DNA from: Anarhynchus alexandrinus
Taxonomy: Eukaryota > Chordata > Aves > Charadriiformes > Charadriidae
Assembly: GCA_008711295.1 (NCBI GenBank)
Contig: VUYV01000514.1
Span: 310,001-374,000 of the forward strand
Direction of reading: 5' to 3'
DNA: 64,000 nt
Shown: positions 59,901-64,000 of the stretch, piece after piece
Position numbering within the stretch: position 1 is the first letter of the stretch
How the letters are laid out: each line of letters opens with the position of its first letter
Position numbers and translations under genes: made by a program
Notes under the pieces: generated by a model
Database searches by the model: none
Seen by the model: the letters and a program-made list of their open reading frames with translations, nothing else
Told to the model about the DNA's origin: nothing

Positions 59901-60540
59901 TACCCCCTTTATGGAGTTCAAACGTCGCTTCACGTCTTTAGAAAACCAGACTTTTTAAGACACCTTGTGATGGGCAGTCGGGTTATTAACCACTGTAGAA
60001 AGTCTTGGCTCAGAGGTAGCAAAGCTTTTCATGACCAGTATGGACAAAATCACGCTTGCTGAAAAAAAAAAGTGTTCAAAACAATAGCCATTAGAATAAA
60101 ACATCGTCTTTTTTTTTGTCATCTGCTATTTGTGGTGGATTACAGAAGGCGCTGTTATTCCTGTATATGTCACCCTTCAGAGACAAACAGGATTCAGGGC
60201 TGAACAGACCACAAGATGGCAGAATACCAAGGTATCCATCTTCGTAAGATGGATAGAAGAGACAGGGTGCCTACCTGTCAGAGGTTTCTTCTCCCATGGG
60301 ACCAGAGTAGACATCTCCTCTGCCCGGTGCCCCTCGTAGGCTGCTTGCCATCAGCACACTCCATCCCTTCACAAACCACCTTCTTTTATAGACTGCCTGA
60401 CCTGAGCTCACATTTGACACTTGGGGAAACTCATCTTTTTACCCCATCAGTTGCTGGCACGTGTTCTTCAGCAAAGGGAGCTCTCTTTGGTTCTGCAAGC
60501 CCCAGTCCTTTCCTGGCTTTCCCTTCTTCACTCTTTCCCC
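53973..60540. other. Unassigned non-coding DNA
   Basis: No gene or named repeat was recognised in this 6.6 kb. Small features are a perfect 2 x 15-bp tandem (ATGACAGGAGCCCAC) at 55545-55574, a T14 run at 56674-56687, and a 10-bp-arm hairpin at 60233-60255. The 54190-54330 part is slightly GC- and CpG-richer. Frames such as 57882-58166 and 60216-60551 (plus) lack domains. Confidence 0.45.
60233..60255. repeat. Perfect short hairpin (10-bp arms, 3-nt loop)
   Basis: TATCCATCTT and its exact reverse complement AAGATGGATA are separated by CGT. It is too short to be a miRNA precursor and lies in unassigned DNA. Hairpins of this size can occur by chance in 64 kb, so no function is claimed. Confidence 0.8.
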
Positions 60541-61124
60541 TGAATCACTGAATGGTCAGGGTTGGAAGGGACCTCTGGAGATCATCTAGTCCAACCCCCC
60601 TGACAGAGCAGGGTCACCTACAGCAGGTTGCACAGGACGGTGCCCAGGTGGGTTTTGAATGTCTCCAGTGTGGGAGACTCCACAACCTCTCTGGGCAGCC
60701 TGTGCCAGTGCTCTGCCACCCTCAAAGTAAAGAAGTCCCTCCTCATGTTTAGATGGAACTTCCTATGTTCCAGTTTGTGCCCATTACCTCTTGTCCTATC
60801 GCTGGGCACCACTGAAAAAAGACTGCTCCCATCCCCCTGGCACCCTCCCTTTAAGTATTTATAAGTATTGGTAAGATTCCCCCACAGTCTTTTTTTCTCT
60901 AGGCTAAAAAGATGAGAGTGCCTCAGCCTTTCCTCATAAGACAGGTGCTCCAGTCTCCTAATCATCTTTGTAGCCCTTTGCTGGACCCTCTCCAGCAGTT
61001 TCCTGTCTTTCTTGAACTGGGGAGCCCAGAACTGGACACAATACTCCATATGCAGCCTCACCAGGGCAGAGTAGAGGGGAAGGATGACCTCCCTTGACCT
61101 GCTGGCCACACTCGTTTTGATGCT
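60541..61124 (-). mobile_element. CR1 LINE, 5'-truncated, C-terminal ORF2 plus 3' UTR
   Basis: This is the longest of the younger CR1 pieces (about 584 bp). On the minus strand it starts inside ORF2 near 61124 (GCATCAAAACGAGTGTGGCC), runs through the ORF2 stop at 60618, then a short 3' UTR with GGTTGGACTAGATGATCTCC. It ends at 60541 with degenerate octamers (ATTCAGTG, ATTCAGGG). CR1 elements move by target-primed reverse transcription, and most bird copies are truncated like this. Unusually, the reading frame across this copy has no stop or frameshift, pointing to lower divergence than the ancient CR1 at 11060-13125. Confidence 0.95.
60618..61121 (-). pseudogene. CR1 ORF2 C-terminal fragment (open but headless)
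   Basis: The last ~168 codons of CR1 ORF2, the region after the reverse-transcriptase palm, stay open here. Recognisable pieces in order are [80 protein letters not shown] and [14 protein letters not shown], ending shortly before the stop at 60618. The endonuclease and the catalytic reverse-transcriptase motifs are absent because of 5' truncation, so it has no activity. The frame extends upstream to an ATG at 61319, but those ~66 extra residues come from non-CR1 flank and show no similarity I recognise, so they are not part of the element. Confidence 0.92.
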
Positions 61125-61139
61125 TATATTTGAGCCGTT

Positions 61140-61255
61140 TCCCCGAGCACCACAGCAGCTCATTCCTTGATGTTCACACGCGCCTTCCCCAGCACGAGCC
61201 CGGCTGCTGCTGCACCTCGCTTCCCACCACGCGCACTGCCCGCCGGGAAATGCTG
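61140..61255. other. Small CpG-rich patch beside the CR1
   Basis: CpG density is locally high (CACACGCGCCTTCCCC, CACCACGCGCACTGCCCGCC and CGGGAAATG). It directly abuts the truncated end of the CR1, so part of it may be the old target sequence. Nothing indicates a promoter. Confidence 0.3.
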
Positions 61256-61636
61256 AGTACAGCTGGATTTCCAAAAGCAATGGTAAATTGTGCTGAGAAA
61301 CAGCACGGCCTAGCAGCACCTTCCAGCGCTTATCATGAAAAACAATAGAGAAATTGATGAGGTCTAAAAGATTAAAAAAGAAAAATATTTCTCCGTATCA
61401 GGCTCCCAATAACTCTCGGGAGATGGGTCCTGGCTTCTTTTGCCGTGCTGAGCAATAGAGATGGAGAAAAGTATGAGCGGTCATCTCGGGGCATGGCACA
61501 GAAGAGGCAGTTATGATCTTGAGACGAGGAGACATTCAAAGGGACAAATAAAGTAATGAATTAAGGTATCCTGGTGGCAAAAGGGCTATTACACATGAAA
61601 TAAACAGCTTTAATGAGGTTGTAACCCTAGATTTAT
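61256..61636. other. Unassigned non-coding DNA
   Basis: No gene or named repeat was recognised. Confidence 0.5.
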
Positions 61637-61731
61637 AGTCTCATCTCCACGCACAGGACTTCAGGTGCGTAACTCCATTAGCACTAATGGGACGTGCACA
61701 ATTAAAGCCCCCCACACCAAGATGAGACGGG
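61637..61731. repeat. Short palindromic MITE-like element
   Basis: The arms GTCTCATCT (61638-61646) and AGATGAGAC (61720-61728) are exact reverse complements about 91 bp apart end to end. The interior has a second, imperfect palindrome centred on CTCCATTAGCACTAATGGG, with GTGCGTAACTCCATTA on one side and CACTAATGGGACGTGCAC on the other. This resembles the GTAACTCCATTGACTTCAATGGGA core of the sauropsid repeat at 33152-33242 and 34855-34927, though the outer arms differ, so it may be a related subfamily. Confidence 0.48.
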
Positions 61732-64000
61732 TACTATTAAAATCGGCCACAAACAAGCTTGAGAGAGCTTCTCCCATTTAGGTCAGCAGAGCGCTCCAAA
61801 AGAGAGATGCTCATTTGTAGCTGATCTGATCACTTTGCAGTGGGGTCAAGTATCAGCACTCGCTGTGAATTCTGTGTACACTGGATACCAGAGTGTGGAA
61901 AATCTGTCTTTTTGGGGTTAGATGTTACTCCTGTCCCTGCATGTTTTCTGGGACATCAGCCGGGAGCAGGCTCCTGCTCTCTGGGCATGGTCAGTAAAAC
62001 TCTTTACTCCCATCACCGCCACCTCTCACTTTCAAACTGGGGAGGAGGAGGCACAGACTTCCCACACTGGGCACACCAAAGCCTCTCGCCTCCCTCTCTA
62101 CCCCCTGGCACGTTGTGGGGAAGGAAGCACAAGGCTGAGCAGAGTGGCTCCGCTCACAGCTACATCATACTTTGCCTGCAGGGATCTCAGGCTGAAGGCT
62201 GTCTATGGTACACACAGCAGAGCAGCCCAAAACTGCTCCAGCTAGTTGGGACATCACAGCAGCCCAACGACGTGAGTTATCTCATCCCACTGAACTACCT
62301 GCTCCCAAAGCCAGCTCTGGTCTTGTGGCAGTATTTAGCTCTGAAAAAAACCTCTGAGAACTCAAAACCAACATGAAGATACTGTAGAAGCATTGAAGAT
62401 ACTGTAGACTTTCACGGGGACAAAAAAATTACCTAGCACATAAAAAATACAGGACAGAATAGCTCAGTATTTTAAATCTCTAAATGTCTCACCTGTATTT
62501 AGGAGTAGAGCACATACTACTATGCCTGAGTGGCAACACGCCAGCTGAGATCCGGGGATGCTCCTTGTTTACCTGCTATTTAATAGTGGCACCAGGCAGC
62601 AATCACCAGCTGGAAAGGGCAGCAGCCCTTTTCACATGATGTTATCGTGTTTTTTAGCAAGCAACGCAGGCAATATTCTTGGAATGGCTTTCTTGCCAGT
62701 GAGTGGTAAAAGCTATTTAAATCTGAATAACACTGCAGTATATCTGAGGGTGATGGAATAAGGTGCAGAGGCTGCAAGCAGAACTACACAATGATAAAAC
62801 ATTAAATACCAATATGACTTTAGATATTATATTATGCTCTCCCGGGAGTTGTAATTCTTCAGATATATGAAGCATTCAGAAAAAATGGAATTGAACCCTT
62901 CATCATGCCATTTTTTTTTCTGCAATATTAAAAATGTAATTTTGCCAGAAGCCATGGGGACTCCTATGTTCTTAATATACTTAAAGATTTTTACAAGCTA
63001 ACATCAAAGCTGACTGAAATGGCATACACATTCTTGTTCACACTTAAGTCTGGTCTGAAAGCTGTTCACTTTAGTTTTGCATTGTAATGTTCATATTCTT
63101 GTATTCTTAATAAGCACAGATTTCAACAGTACAAAATTCTGACATCATTCCTGAAAAGTCCACGTTCACAGAGAATCCAACAGTTTAACCATCAGTTTTA
63201 GCAGCAGCAGGCTTAAGCCCAGAAGTCTTAAATCTGATAGACATTAAAGATGGAGAAAATTTACTGGTTAATCTAATTTAGCTAACACAAGAACATTCTC
63301 TACAAGGCCAAGGTTATTAATGGCAGCACAAGTAGCCGCATTTATGCGGAGGCTACTTAACATTTTCCATTGTAACACTCCGCTTCAGGATAACTTTGAA
63401 CAATTCAGGCTAAACATTCCTGATGTTAGCTGTCTGACTAATAGGATCTTTTTTGGGAAGCTTTTGCTCAAGGGATTCAGCTATTTCCAAGACTGAGGTT
63501 ACAGAAAAGAAAAAAAAAAAAAGGAAAAAAACTACAGTTTCACATGAAAAGCTCTGGTGCTTCCATAAAGTAAAACAAGAGTTTTGGTCATCACCCTGCT
63601 GAAAATTCAAAGAATGACCAAGTAGGAAGGCTAAAAAGAGCACCGAGTATGGCTGAAAATAAATAATGCAATGAGCTAATTACAAAATTAAGAGACATAA
63701 GAAATTAAAAGCAGATGGTAAGCAGAGGCTGGGCAGAACAACCTTGTCTGGCTGGTAGGGTCACAAGGGCAGGAGGGTTCATCACGTCTCCGCGTTTTGG
63801 GCTCACCACTGCTTTGCTGTTTGGCAGGTAGCAAAGAAATCCATTAAGACCTCTCTGTCAGGTACATATAGCAGGTAATTGCATTGTGCTACTGCTTTTC
63901 ACTCTTTTAGCTCTGAGAGAGTATAACTCTGCTTCCAGTGCAGCCTTCAAACACAGCCAGCACAGCAGTCTACACAGGTTCATACGATAAAATCTGCTTT
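61732..64000. other. Unassigned non-coding DNA
   Basis: No gene or named repeat was recognised. A 2 x 19-bp imperfect tandem sits at 62372-62409, sharing TGAAGATACTGTAGA. An A13 run occurs at 63510-63522. The plus frame 61840-62376 (178 codons) has no domain and overlaps another open frame, so I treat it as chance. The last 1.2 kb are AT-rich and look single-copy. Confidence 0.45.

Noticed and set aside
61840..62376. 178-codon plus-strand reading frame
   Set aside because: No recognisable domain; another frame (61922-62245) is open over the same DNA, which points to composition.

Overview
This window looks like avian nuclear DNA from a draft assembly. The evidence is the set of repeats: three CR1 LINE 3' ends with the bird-type octamer tail (ATTCTATG-like), a long LTR of a kind I recognise as abundant in bird genomes, and several very old, decayed repeats that birds share with turtles and crocodilians. 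A single N at 1466 marks an assembly gap. I found no convincing protein-coding exon, tRNA, rRNA, snRNA or CRISPR array. The longest reading frame (233 codons, 60618-61319, minus) is mostly the C-terminal end of a CR1 ORF2. The window is best read as intergenic or intronic sequence, and I cannot say which gene it belongs to.

Layout. 1-1088: unassigned. 1089-2452: a near-complete LTR, apparently on the minus strand, carrying an internal ~46-bp minisatellite and a 236-bp false duplication on either side of the N. 2453-11059: unassigned, with a CpG-rich patch at 9050-9470. 11060-13125: a long, colinear but heavily decayed ancient CR1 on the minus strand with a readable reverse-transcriptase motif A. 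13480-13700: a possible second LINE reverse-transcriptase relic on the plus strand. 15721-16310: two diverged copies of an unnamed ~150-bp sequence. 19800-19966, 33152-33242, 34855-34927 and 61637-61731: candidate copies of a short palindromic sauropsid repeat (MITE-like). 24000-24960 and 45250-45615: AT-rich single-copy-looking DNA, possible conserved non-coding elements. 39955-40112, 50090-50243 and 60541-61124: younger CR1 pieces. 53725-53964: a hAT-like non-autonomous DNA element with an 8-bp target-site duplication. The remainder holds simple repeats and GC-richer patches.

There is no gene system to describe. The interest lies in the repeat archaeology (successive CR1, hAT, MITE and LTR insertions), the assembly artefact, and a few AT-rich or CpG-rich blocks that could be regulatory. 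Family assignments come from recognising sequence patterns from memory; no database search was run.
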